This document shows positions 1 to 8,375 of a DNA stretch of 41,074 bases, piece by piece. The stretch covers positions 1 through 41,074 of the forward strand of contig NZ_QDGA01000043.1 of the NCBI RefSeq assembly GCF_003347665.1, read 5' to 3'. Position numbers and translations under genes: made by a program. Position 1 is the stretch's first letter. Each line of letters opens with the position of its first letter. The notes beneath the pieces are model-generated. The model saw only the letters and a program-made list of their open reading frames with translations, made no database searches and was not told the DNA's origin. This stretch comes from Microvirga calopogonii (GTDB lineage Bacteria > Pseudomonadota > Alphaproteobacteria > Rhizobiales > Beijerinckiaceae).

Positions 1-1799
1 TTTACGTTTCGACCACGGGCAGCGACTCGAACTCGGGGGCTTCGGGCAGCCCGGTCAAATCGATCACCAAAGCCGCCGGGCTCGCCAAGGCGGGCGACAC
101 CGTGCTGGTCTCCGGCGGCGTCTACAACGGCAACGTCTCCATCTACAACAGCGGCACCGCCTCGGCGCCGATCACCATCAAGGCCGCCGACGGCGCGCAT
201 GTGGTCATCGACGGCAGCCAGTCCGCCTCGGGCTCGGATCTCGTCACCATCACGGGCGACTACGTCACCTTCCAGGGCTTCGAGGTGCGCAACGCCAAGC
301 GCGGCGGCATCAGCCTGTGGGAGACCCATGACACCAAGATCCTCGACAACAACGTGCACGACAGCGTGCGGGTCGGCATCTGGGCCGGCGGCAATGTCGG
401 CAACTCCTACAACAACCTGATCGACGGCAACGAGGTCTGGCACAACGTGCTGGAGAACAGCAGCCGCTCGATGACCGGCGGCGGCTGGGCGCAGGGCATC
501 AGCCTGGACAAGTCGGACGGCAGCGTCATCAGCAACAACTACGTGCACGGCAACTACGGCGAGGGTGTCGGCGCGATGTTCACCAAGGATGCCAAGATCA
601 CCGGCAACAAGGTCTACGACAGCTTCAGCGTCGGCATCTACCTCGACAACGCGCAGGGTGCGGTGGTGCAGTCCAACACCGTGGCGCACACCTACGACAC
701 GGACTTCTACCGCGGCGGCAAGCCGGCCACGGGCATCGAGATCGCCAACGAGAGCGGGGATCGCCAGCTTCCGTCCTCGGGTCTGGTGGTGACCAACAAC
801 GTGCTCGGCGGTGTGGGCGACGTGCATTACAGCACCTACGGCGCCAACACCGGACTGGTGAACTCGACGATTGCACCTAACACCGTCTATAGCAGCCCGG
901 ATTCCATCACGGCGCCGTCGCAGCCCAGCCCCACGCCGACCCCGACCCCCACTCCGACCGATCACCCGGTCGTGGCTGCAGACGACAACTATGCCGCCAC
1001 GAAGGACAAGGTCCTCACGGTCGACGCTACCAAAGGCGTTCTCGTCAACGATACCGCTCAGGATGGCGGCAAGGCCGCGGTTGCCGGCACCTTCGCGACC
1101 ACCCAGGGCGGAAGCGTGAAGCTCAACGCCGACGGATCCTTCGTCTACACGCCGAAGTCCAGCTTCTTCGGGACGGACAGCTTCAAATACACGGCTAAGG
1201 ATGCGGATGGCGACACCGCCTCCGGCACTGTGACCCTGAAGGTTGCCGACGCGGGCGAAACGGCTCCGACGCCGACCCCCACGCCGACTCCGACACCCAC
1301 TCCCACCCCGACGCCGTCCCGGCCGGTCACGACGAAGACGATCAACGGGACGAGCGGCGACAACGACCTTAGGGGTACGTCCGGCAACGACCTGATCAAG
1401 GGCAATGGCGGAAACGACAAGCTCTGGGGCATGGGCGGCAGCGATGTCCTGACCGGCGGTTCGGGCAAGGACGCGTTCGTGTTCGCCGCAGACGTTGCGA
1501 AGAGCCTGTACTTCAAGCTGGGTAGCGGCAACGTGGACGTGATCACCGACTTCAATGTCGCCGATGACACGATCCATCTCGGCGACCAGATCTTCACCAA
1601 GCTCGCATATGGCCAGCTTTCTTCGAGCAGCTTCGTTGTCGGTACGAAGGCGTTGGATTCCAACGACCGGATCATCTACAACAAGACCACAGGAGACCTG
1701 TCCTACGATGCAGATGGTTCGGGCTCGGGTGCTGCCGTGAAGTTCGCCGTGATCGAGAACAAGGCTGCGCTCACCGCTGCCGACTTCTTCGTCATCTAA
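1..1799 (+). CDS. Secreted right-handed beta-helix protein with Ig/cadherin-like and RTX domains (5' partial)
   Basis: The frame is open from the first bases (it reads YVSTTGSDSNSG from position 3), so the true start lies upstream. Domains in order: a parallel beta-helix of the pectate-lyase-like fold to about nt 880, starting with the YVSTTGsDsnsG...GDTVLVSGGVYNG motif common in that family; a Pro-Thr linker (about 929-960); a cadherin/Ig-like domain (about 973-1248) with the DDNY...VLVND...GTDSFKY signature; a second Pro-Thr linker (about 1263-1320); several RTX nonapeptides (GGNDKLWGMGGSD type, about 1336-1480); and a C-terminal segment like that of serralysin-type exported proteins. RTX repeats and the C-terminal tail suggest type I secretion and calcium-dependent folding outside the cell. 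The substrate is unknown: the helix could be a carbohydrate lyase, an epimerase or simply an adhesin. No secretion ABC transporter is in the window. Confidence 0.85.
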   Translation, partial: YVSTTGSDSNSGASGSPVKSITKAAGLAKAGDTVLVSGGVYNGNVSIYNSGTASAPITIKAADGAHVVIDGSQSASGSDLVTITGDYVTFQGFEVRNAKRGGISLWETHDTKILDNNVHDSVRVGIWAGGNVGNSYNNLIDGNEVWHNVLENSSRSMTGGGWAQGISLDKSDGSVISNNYVHGNYGEGVGAMFTKDAKITGNKVYDSFSVGIYLDNAQGAVVQSNTVAHTYDTDFYRGGKPATGIEIANESGDRQLPSSGLVVTNNVLGGVGDVHYSTYGANTGLVNSTIAPNTVYSSPDSITAPSQPSPTPTPTPTPTDHPVVAADDNYAATKDKVLTVDATKGVLVNDTAQDGGKAAVAGTFATTQGGSVKLNADGSFVYTPKSSFFGTDSFKYTAKDADGDTASGTVTLKVADAGETAPTPTPTPTPTPTPTPTPSRPVTTKTINGTSGDNDLRGTSGNDLIKGNGGNDKLWGMGGSDVLTGGSGKDAFVFAADVAKSLYFKLGSGNVDVITDFNVADDTIHLGDQIFTKLAYGQLSSSSFVVGTKALDSNDRIIYNKTTGDLSYDADGSGSGAAVKFAVIENKAALTAADFFVI

Positions 1800-1824
1800 G
1801 CTCAGTCTCGTTCAAAAGCACTGA

Positions 1825-1851
1825 AGCGGCCCCGGCTTAGCCGGGGCCGCT
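1825..1851 (+). terminator. Rho-independent terminator after the beta-helix/RTX gene
   Basis: A perfect 11-bp GC-rich stem (1825-1835 pairs with 1841-1851) with a 5-nt loop begins 26 nt after the stop codon and runs into a short T run. It lies between convergent genes and may also end the minus-strand transcript, although the T run is weaker in that direction. Confidence 0.85.
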
Positions 1852-1899
1852 TTGCATTGAATAATCGCAGATATCGATGATGCGAGTGGAACGAGCCGA

Positions 1900-3078
1900 T
1901 CAGGACATTGAGGCCACGACTTCCAGCATCACTTCAGTCGCGCCGCCGCCGATCGACAGAACCCTGGCGTCGCGAGCCATCCGTTCGATGGGGCTTTCTC
2001 TCATGAACCCCATGGCACCATGGAACTGTACGCATGCGTACATGACCTCGTTCACGAGTTCTCCGCAGATCGCCTTGACCATCGAAACTTCGCGGATACA
2101 GTCTTCACCCGCCGCCATGCGCCAGGCTGTGGCATAAAGGAACTGGCGAGCCGCTTCCACCTTCGCGGTCAGCATCGCGAGGCGTTCACGGATCACCTGC
2201 ATGTCCCACAGGGTGCCTCCGAACGCGCGGCGTGCCTTGACCCAGGACAACGTCGTCTCGATTGCCGCGTCGGCTGCTCCCAGGGCCATGGCGCCGAGGA
2301 CAAGGCGTTCGTTCTGGAAATTTCCCATGATCGAGTAGAAGCCCTGTCCCTCCGCGCCAAGAATGTTCTCTGCCGGAATACGGCAGCCGTCGAAGAAGAG
2401 TTCCGCGGTATCGGAGGAACGCCAGCCATGTTTGTCGAGCGCCCGGGCGACTCTTAAGCCCGGGGTTCCCTTCTCGACAAGAAACATAGAGATTCCATGG
2501 CTGCCGGCCGCAGGGTCGGTCTTGGCGGCAACGCAGTAGAGATCCGCATAGACACCGTTCGTGATGTAGAGTTTCGCCCCGTCGATGACATAAGATCCGC
2601 TGTCGCGACGGGCGCGGGTGCGGATGCTCTTCACGTCCGAACCGGCATCCGGTTCGGTGATCGCGATGGCGGTGATCACTTCACCCGTGATGATCCCAGG
2701 CATCCAGCGCGCCCGCTGCGCCTTGGTGCCGTCGTGGAAAACGTGGACGGACGCCATATCGGTGTGAACCAGGGTCGCGATCGCGACGCCCCCATAGGTT
2801 GAACGTCCCAACTCCTCCGCGAATATCGCGGACGCGACGGCATTCATATCGGAGCCGCCGTATTCCTCCGGGTAGCGAATGCCCAGGAAGCCGAGTTCTC
2901 CCATCCGCCGCAAGGTCTCGCGCGGTATGAACCCGTCCTCCTCCCAGCGGTCAGCATGCGGCTTGATCTCTTGATCGACGTACCGTCTCACCTGATCCCG
3001 CAGGAGTCTGTACTCCCCGGCAGCCCAGGGCAGTCCTGACGGTCGCGCCGTCCCCCGAACGGTATCCATAGTTCTCAC
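1900..3078 (-). CDS. Acyl-CoA dehydrogenase family flavoenzyme, probable tailoring enzyme of the NRPS cluster
   Basis: 392 aa, normal full length. FAD-dependent alpha,beta-dehydrogenase fold: N-terminal helical domain (1-130), middle beta domain with ITEPDAGSDV (about 140-149), and C-terminal helical domain with QFHGAMGF (351-358) and IGGGATEVM (376-384). The position that carries the catalytic Glu in medium-chain enzymes is Gly here. A Glu in QNERLVLG (E257) matches the alternative base of isovaleryl- and long-chain-type enzymes, so the protein is probably active. It is the last gene of the minus-strand operon, 78 nt after the NRPS. Members of this family often oxidise carrier-bound aminoacyl thioesters, so the likely substrate is the NRPS-tethered amino acid; a separate acyl-CoA role cannot be excluded. 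Start is GTG at 3078, with an in-frame ATG at 3069 as alternative. Confidence 0.85.
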   Translation of the reverse strand: MRTMDTVRGTARPSGLPWAAGEYRLLRDQVRRYVDQEIKPHADRWEEDGFIPRETLRRMGELGFLGIRYPEEYGGSDMNAVASAIFAEELGRSTYGGVAIATLVHTDMASVHVFHDGTKAQRARWMPGIITGEVITAIAITEPDAGSDVKSIRTRARRDSGSYVIDGAKLYITNGVYADLYCVAAKTDPAAGSHGISMFLVEKGTPGLRVARALDKHGWRSSDTAELFFDGCRIPAENILGAEGQGFYSIMGNFQNERLVLGAMALGAADAAIETTLSWVKARRAFGGTLWDMQVIRERLAMLTAKVEAARQFLYATAWRMAAGEDCIREVSMVKAICGELVNEVMYACVQFHGAMGFMRESPIERMARDARVLSIGGGATEVMLEVVASMS

Positions 3079-3156
3079 CCGCCCTGCTGTTCGATCCGAC
3101 CGCCAGGTCCGATCTGCCGAAATGGTTCCACGAGGTTCCTCAATGGCGTCCTTAAG

Positions 3157-6129
3157 TCAGATTTCGATTTCCTCTCGCGGTCCTTCCGATGTCGAGAGCG
3201 TCTCCGAGCCTGCCATCCAGAGCATTCCGTCAATCACCTCGGCCAATTCGGCAACTGTGGGGCGCTCGAAGAGATTGCGGAGCTGCACATCGACACCGAA
3301 TGTTTCCCGCAGACGCGATACAGCTCGCATCACAAGAAGCGAATGGCCGCCCAACCCAAAGAAATTGTCGTTGCGGCCGATTGAATCGACCTTCAGGAGG
3401 TCGCACCAAAGAGCAGCCAGAGTCTTCTCTGTTGCCGTCGACGGGGCGACGAAGTCGGTCGCCGATTGAATGTTCTCCGCAGTCGGTTCTGGCAGCGCCG
3501 TACGATCGACTTTGCCGTTGGTCGTGAGCGGCATCCGATCCAAGCGGATGAAGTGCGTCGGCATCATGGCGTCTGTCAGCTCCTCGGCAAGGTGGGCACG
3601 TAGATCCGCTACGCTGATGGGTTTCGTCGAGACGTAATAGGCCACGAGGCGGGCGATGCCGTCCTCCGCCGAAGCCGGCTCGATATAGCCGATCTCGGCC
3701 ATGATCTCCCTGATGCGCGGTACATCCAGTTCGTCGTTCAACTCGTCGATGGCTTCGTCGCGCGTCTTCTGGCCCAATCGCACGTCCCAGCTATAGGGCA
3801 GGGCATAGTTGTGGTATCCGCGCTGCTTCTTGTGGACGTAAATACCGACATCGTTGATGAGGCAGTTCGTGGAACGTCCGGTATCCGAGGGGCGGCTCCA
3901 TCCCGCTTGGGTCTTCAGGAACGCGAGCATGTCTTCCAGCGGGACGCTCCAGTAGCGATAGAAGTCGATGAACTTCACCTCCTCGAAAACTGAGTCCCCA
4001 CGGAAGATGTCGACGTCGAGATAGCGCGATACGGCGTCCTCGCGGCGATGATATTCCTTGCGCGCTTCGGCGACGAGCGAGTCAAGGCGGGCTGGGTCGT
4101 AGTCATCCCGCTTGAAAACCTCTTCGGTCAGCCGGGTCTCGAAGAACTGCCCCCTGGACAGGCCTGTTACGATGTAGCCGATGCCCCTTTCTCGGGCGAG
4201 ATGTGTCGCCAACGTGTAGATCGTCTTGAAACAACCGTTGCAGACATTTGCGAAGCGCTTGAGGCTGTCGACGAAGATCTCATTCATGTGGGGCGTGCTT
4301 CCCCAGTGATGATCCACACCGAGCGAGTTTACAAGGCGCCTGATATTCGCCTTGGCGCCCTCCGAAATGAAACCGTTGTCCAGAGTGAAGGTGAGCGGCT
4401 TCACTCCCATCGAAATGAGCTTGCACAGCATGTAACTGCTGTCCTTGCCACCGCTCAAGAGCACGATGCAGTCGTAGGGGCCCTTGCGGTTTGCATGCAT
4501 CTCCTCGATGAGGACCTGAAGATCGTCGGGCGTCTTGAAATAGCCTTGCGCCTTGTCGACGTAAGTGTCGAATGCCCGGCACAGATTGCAGACACCTGCT
4601 TCGTCGTACGTTGTTCCGGGCATGTCCGACGCAACGCCGCACCGCTCGCAGTAGCGGGGTTCAGTCCTGTGTTTTCCCGCTGATGCGCCGACGGCAACGG
4701 CACATTCCTGAATATCTGGGTGTTTCAGGAGGCGGGCCTCGATCTCGCCCAATTCGATCCGTGCGCCGCCGACCTTCACCTGGTGGTCGGATCGGCCTAG
4801 GAAATCGAGACGACCCTCCGAGTTCCAGCGGGCGAGGTCGCCCGTCTTGTACAACCTGAGTTTCAGGGCCGGGTTGCGTGGATCCGCGACCGTGATGAAG
4901 CGCTCGTCCGTCAGGTCGGGGCGATTGAAGTAACCTCGCGCAAGGCCGGCCCCGGCAATGAACATCTCGCCGATGACACCGGGCGGGACGGGCCGATATT
5001 GCTCGTCCAGAACATAAATGCCCGCATTCGCCGCAGGAGACCCGATCGGCACCGACGGGGCCTGATCCTGCGCGAAGTCGAACCGGTGAATCATGCAGCC
5101 GACAGTCGCTTCGGTCGGCCCATACTCGTTATAGATCTCAACCGGGTGGGAAATGGCTTTCGTGATGTCACGCGCCAATTCGGTTTTGAAGTCCTCGCCG
5201 CCCACAATGAACTTGCGCACGCGCGTCGACGTGAGATCCCGGTCGCGGATCATGGCGAGATGTGCCGGCGTCAGCTTTACGATATCGGCTTCATTGTCGT
5301 CGATGACCTTGAGCACATTCATGCTCTGCACGCCTGGCTCCGCACGATACACCACGATGCGGCCACCTGTGATAAGGGGCGTGAAAAGTGTTGTGACGGT
5401 CAGGTCAAAGGCCAGAGAGGAGAAAAGTGGCCATGCAAGGATTTCGCCCTCGCTGTAAACGCGGGCGGCCCACCAGATGTAATTCACCAGGCTCCGGTGC
5501 TCGATCATCACCCCCTTGGGAGTGCCGGTCGATCCGGACGTGAATATCATGTAAGCCAGGTCATCCGGCTTGGCCGCCGACTTCGTATCTCCAGCAGGCA
5601 GGCTCGCGATCGACTGAAAGTCGGCGTCGAGCACGAACGTCTTGGCAAGTTCGCGAGGAAGGTTTGCCTGAAGATCTCTCTGTGTGATAGCGAGCGGGAT
5701 CTGTCCGCCGCTACCCGCGATGATATCGCTCAGGATCGTGGTTATGCGCCCTTTGGGTGTCGCTGGATCGACAGGCACATAGGCCGCTCCCGACTTCAGA
5801 ATGCCGAGTATGGCGACCACGACCTCGATGGAGTGGTCCATGAACACCATGGCGATGTTTCCTGGCCCAACCCCGCTCGATACCAGATGAGCCGCCATTT
5901 GATTGGAGAGCTCGTTGAGCTGCTTGTATGTCAGACTTTCGTCGCCAAGCCGGATGGCTTGTGCGTCGGGCGTGCGCTCAACTTGCACTCGGAAAAGATC
6001 GACGATTGTTTTGTCCGATGGATAGGGAGCTGAAGTCTCGTTGAAATCGACGAGCAGCGTTCGATGATCTTGATCGCTGAAAAGGGGAAATGATTTTTTA
6101 TCCGGCATCGGGGCAAATAATTGGTTCAC
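3157..6129 (-). CDS. Single-module NRPS: adenylation domain interrupted by a PP-loop amidotransferase-like domain, plus carrier domain
   Basis: 990 aa in one uninterrupted frame. Adenylation motifs: A1 around 67-80, A2 GAAYVPVDP (114-122), A3 FTSGSTGTPKG (196-206), A5 YNEYGPTE (333-340), A7 YKTGDLARW (427-435), A8 to about 465. A domain of about 335 residues (488-822) follows. It has paired cysteines C494/C497 and C514/C517, the PP-loop SGGKDSS (559-565) and C630/C633, and resembles N-acetyl-sugar amidotransferases of the WbpG/PseA type. The adenylation fold then resumes with A10 TTNGKVDR (869-876, Lys873), followed by a peptidyl carrier domain, GLGGHSLL, phosphopantetheine Ser930. By alignment to PheA from memory the specificity residues are D-L-T-K-I-G-E-V-G-K, one change from the asparagine code. 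There is no condensation or thioesterase domain. GTG at 6129 is chosen because GGGAG lies about 8 nt upstream. The acidic C-terminal tail may bind the docking domain of the neighbouring protein. Substrate (Asn) and insert chemistry are inferred. Confidence 0.9.
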   Translation of the reverse strand: MNQLFAPMPDKKSFPLFSDQDHRTLLVDFNETSAPYPSDKTIVDLFRVQVERTPDAQAIRLGDESLTYKQLNELSNQMAAHLVSSGVGPGNIAMVFMDHSIEVVVAILGILKSGAAYVPVDPATPKGRITTILSDIIAGSGGQIPLAITQRDLQANLPRELAKTFVLDADFQSIASLPAGDTKSAAKPDDLAYMIFTSGSTGTPKGVMIEHRSLVNYIWWAARVYSEGEILAWPLFSSLAFDLTVTTLFTPLITGGRIVVYRAEPGVQSMNVLKVIDDNEADIVKLTPAHLAMIRDRDLTSTRVRKFIVGGEDFKTELARDITKAISHPVEIYNEYGPTEATVGCMIHRFDFAQDQAPSVPIGSPAANAGIYVLDEQYRPVPPGVIGEMFIAGAGLARGYFNRPDLTDERFITVADPRNPALKLRLYKTGDLARWNSEGRLDFLGRSDHQVKVGGARIELGEIEARLLKHPDIQECAVAVGASAGKHRTEPRYCERCGVASDMPGTTYDEAGVCNLCRAFDTYVDKAQGYFKTPDDLQVLIEEMHANRKGPYDCIVLLSGGKDSSYMLCKLISMGVKPLTFTLDNGFISEGAKANIRRLVNSLGVDHHWGSTPHMNEIFVDSLKRFANVCNGCFKTIYTLATHLARERGIGYIVTGLSRGQFFETRLTEEVFKRDDYDPARLDSLVAEARKEYHRREDAVSRYLDVDIFRGDSVFEEVKFIDFYRYWSVPLEDMLAFLKTQAGWSRPSDTGRSTNCLINDVGIYVHKKQRGYHNYALPYSWDVRLGQKTRDEAIDELNDELDVPRIREIMAEIGYIEPASAEDGIARLVAYYVSTKPISVADLRAHLAEELTDAMMPTHFIRLDRMPLTTNGKVDRTALPEPTAENIQSATDFVAPSTATEKTLAALWCDLLKVDSIGRNDNFFGLGGHSLLVMRAVSRLRETFGVDVQLRNLFERPTVAELAEVIDGMLWMAGSETLSTSEGPREEIEI

Positions 6130-6163
6130 GAGTTTGGCTCCCAGTTACGGCGTCGGGGATCGG

Positions 6164-7192
6164 TCAGTTCGATCGTGGTAAACGTCGGGTCGATTCCCGG
6201 TAGAGTTCGGCAATCGCGGGCGCGTCGGGTTCCTCGAGCATACGAGGCGCGTCGCACGCATCGGGGCCGTAATAGATTTCAGCCTGTGGGGCTATCTCCA
6301 GCCATCGCAGCGGTGCAGCTCCCGATCGGACCCATGCCTTGTTCGGCAGGAACATGCACACGCGTCCCTGGTACGGAATGGGCGTATATCGCCGCAGCGC
6401 CGTGATCGCGGTGGATTTGACGCGGGCTCTGCTTTCCAGGACCGGATCCGCCTTGACCGTCTCTCTGGCGTCGCGAACGGAACTCAGGATCCTGCCGAGA
6501 CGTTCGCCAGGGTTGCGGAAACGGCTGGCAAGGAACCGGACGCGCGCGCCGAACGACGGCAGCTTTGCCAGCTCGCGCATGAGCGGGGCTGCCCGGCGCT
6601 TGGCAAAGAAGATGAGGAGCCGGGGCAATACCTTATATGTGCTGGGATGAAGCGGGCCGAACAGGACCAAGCACTGAACCTCGGCGCCGCGCTGGCTGAG
6701 AAGTCTCGCCAGTTCAAAGGCGGTCGCGGCCCCAGAGCAGTAGCCGGCGATAACGTATGGACCGGAAGGCTGAAACTCCAGGATTTGTCCGGCGAAGTAT
6801 TCAACGATGTCTTCTATCCGATCCATCGGCTCCCTTCGTCCATCGTAACCTGCCGGCTGGAGTGCGAAGAACGGTTGGTCGTCGCCCAGGCGCTTGGAAA
6901 GATCGGAGAACGAGAAGGGAGCTCCGACATGTCCGGGAACGGCATAAATCGGCGTGCGCGTTCCATGGGACTGGAGCGGTACAATGGCGGGCTGTTGCCG
7001 GGCCGCTGCCCTGGCCATGTTCAGGAAACCGATGATTTCGGTCTTGCGATCCCGAAGCTGGTCGCGAAATTCAGGCGTGAGCGCGCCTGCCGGCGCATTG
7101 CACCGCAGTCGGTCACCTTCCACCCAGACCTTAACGTCCTTTCCCGCAAGGCCAGCGAGGAGCTCCGGGATGTTCAGTACCTCGGCCGTCAT
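6164..7192 (-). CDS. Thioesterase-like alpha/beta hydrolase with N-terminal TubC-type docking domain
   Basis: 342 aa. Residues 1-58 look like a TubC-type NRPS docking domain (LLAGLAGKDVKVWVEGDRLR, then a helix ending LRDRKTEIIGFL). From about 70 it resembles NRPS/PKS thioesterases: PIYAVPGHVG oxyanion region (81-90), then nucleophile elbow GYCSGA (150-155) with Cys152 where Ser is usual. Other triad positions also look altered: the strand that usually ends in Asp reads VLFGP (176-180), and the usual GDHxxML near the C-terminus reads GPDACDAPRML (309-319) with no His. It could be a Cys-dependent hydrolase or cyclase, or a non-hydrolytic partner. ATG 7192 has GGAGG about 6 nt upstream and lies inside the PPTase gene (62-nt overlap), which suggests translational coupling; the NRPS follows after 34 nt. 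Docking domain plus neighbourhood point to action on the NRPS-bound intermediate. Confidence 0.85.
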   Translation of the reverse strand: MTAEVLNIPELLAGLAGKDVKVWVEGDRLRCNAPAGALTPEFRDQLRDRKTEIIGFLNMARAAARQQPAIVPLQSHGTRTPIYAVPGHVGAPFSFSDLSKRLGDDQPFFALQPAGYDGRREPMDRIEDIVEYFAGQILEFQPSGPYVIAGYCSGAATAFELARLLSQRGAEVQCLVLFGPLHPSTYKVLPRLLIFFAKRRAAPLMRELAKLPSFGARVRFLASRFRNPGERLGRILSSVRDARETVKADPVLESRARVKSTAITALRRYTPIPYQGRVCMFLPNKAWVRSGAAPLRWLEIAPQAEIYYGPDACDAPRMLEEPDAPAIAELYRESTRRLPRSN

Positions 7193-7853
7193 GAGGATCC
7201 TCCAACCGCTTCTGGACGACCACGGCCCCGATGTATCCCGGGTTGGGTATGAATGTGTGGACGGTCCAGTCCTGTTCGTTCAATGGAATGTGTTGTGCAA
7301 GACCGCACCCTATGGCCTTGGAAATGGCTTCCAGCCGGGTCCAGCGCTGGAAAAATCCCGCTGGTCGCGCCTCCGTGGGAAGCGCGCAGTAAGAGCCATA
7401 TTCGGATGCGGAGAAGCAAAGCGCGGCGATGTGATCCGCTTCGGGTATAGGACGGACCGCTTCGATGTCCACGCCGACTTCGCGCGTGTTCGAGAGCGCA
7501 ATGACGGCAGCATCTTCGGATCGTGAGACGCTAAAGTGCAGGTCTCCTGCGGCCATTCGGCGCGAGAGGTGAGGCTTGCCTTGAGGGGCGTATTCGAACT
7601 CGACGTCGGAAGGTGCAATCTCCAGCCTGGCGGCGAGGATGTGGCGCAACTGGCCCCGGGTGGCGATAAACCGCCGGCGGTCCCGCTCCGAAGCAAAGCG
7701 TTCGGCGCGCCGACGTTCGTCCTCCGCCAGGCAACCCGCGACCGTACTGATGACCTCCGGCTCTGCGTCAAGCCCGAGAACAAGGACCTCCAAGTCTCCA
7801 TTCTCAAGAGCCGGCCTCACGACTCCACACCTCTGCTCGGCAGCCAGAGTCAT
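7131..7853 (-). CDS. Sfp-type 4'-phosphopantetheinyl transferase
   Basis: 240 aa from ATG 7853. It should transfer phosphopantetheine from CoA to the serine of the NRPS carrier domain (Ser930 in the gene downstream). Family motifs: FSVSRSEDAAVIA (107-119, in place of the usual SHS), GVDIE (127-131, magnesium ligands) and WTRLEAISKA (171-180, the WxxKEA motif with Lys replaced by Leu). Length fits Sfp-type enzymes. It is the first gene of the minus-strand operon, so the cluster brings its own activating enzyme. An in-frame TTG at 7892 would add 13 residues, but it has no convincing ribosome binding site; ATG 7853 has a weak purine-rich GGGAA upstream. Confidence 0.85.
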   Translation of the reverse strand: MTLAAEQRCGVVRPALENGDLEVLVLGLDAEPEVISTVAGCLAEDERRRAERFASERDRRRFIATRGQLRHILAARLEIAPSDVEFEYAPQGKPHLSRRMAAGDLHFSVSRSEDAAVIALSNTREVGVDIEAVRPIPEADHIAALCFSASEYGSYCALPTEARPAGFFQRWTRLEAISKAIGCGLAQHIPLNEQDWTVHTFIPNPGYIGAVVVQKRLEDPHDGRGTEHPGAPRWPCGKGR

Positions 7854-8375
7854 ACGTGGTTCCCGTTCGTTGGGGAGCGCTCGTATACTCAAGCGCTATG
7901 CGATCTATTCAGTGGCAATGCTGCTCATACGTTTTCGACAACTAAAACTTTCAACTTCAGCAATGAAACAGTCGAGATAGATGGGAAGCAAGTAGCGCTT
8001 TCTAGGTATAGCGATGAACGTATGCGCTACATCGAAAGGTGCTGTCAGACCAAGTTTGAGATACAGTGTTGCCTCGTTGTGATCTGGATTGCGTAGAAGC
8101 GGGCTATGCTCGTCGGATGCGGAAGCTGCAGAGACCGCAGGGGCGACAGGTCCGGACGGTATCCGAGCGCATCCGAACCGCCGGGGGGCGTCTACTCCAA
8201 TTTGCCACACAACATTGTTTTTATTGTCGAAATGGCCGGACGTCCGCCTTGCTACTGGGCTATCCAGACCTATAAAGTTGCTGGCTCCGCTCAGTCTTGA
8301 TCTGGCCGGTTGATCCAGTATCAGCATGTCGGGTCGGGCCTCCACACAATGTTCGAAAAAAATCAAAGGCCATCG
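7854..8375. promoter_or_regulatory. Divergent intergenic region between the NRPS operon and the chemosensory operon
   Basis: About 520 nt without a convincing gene, visibly more AT-rich than its flanks between about 7900 and 8100. It must contain the promoters of both divergent operons. An 8-bp inverted repeat, CATACGTT (7926-7933) and AACGTATG (8017-8024), is the only notable symmetry I found. No clear sigma-70 boxes, lux-type box or riboswitch could be assigned. Confidence 0.5.

Noticed and set aside
929..1320. Short CCGACCCC-type direct repeats resembling an array
   Set aside because: They encode Pro-Thr linkers in frame, are contiguous without spacers, and are not CRISPR.
4455..4703. Possible gene boundary or frameshift inside the NRPS at the PP-loop domain
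   Set aside because: The sense frame is continuous from A8 through the insert to A10 with family motifs intact, and no start or ribosome binding site marks a separate gene.
4999..6033. Plus-strand open frame of 344 codons opposite the NRPS
   Set aside because: It is antisense to a well-supported adenylation domain, has no recognisable family, and is expected from high-GC codon use.
7926..8024. Inverted repeat CATACGTT/AACGTATG as an operator
   Set aside because: The arms are 83 nt apart and only 8 bp long, so chance is likely; mentioned only as a note in the intergenic entry.
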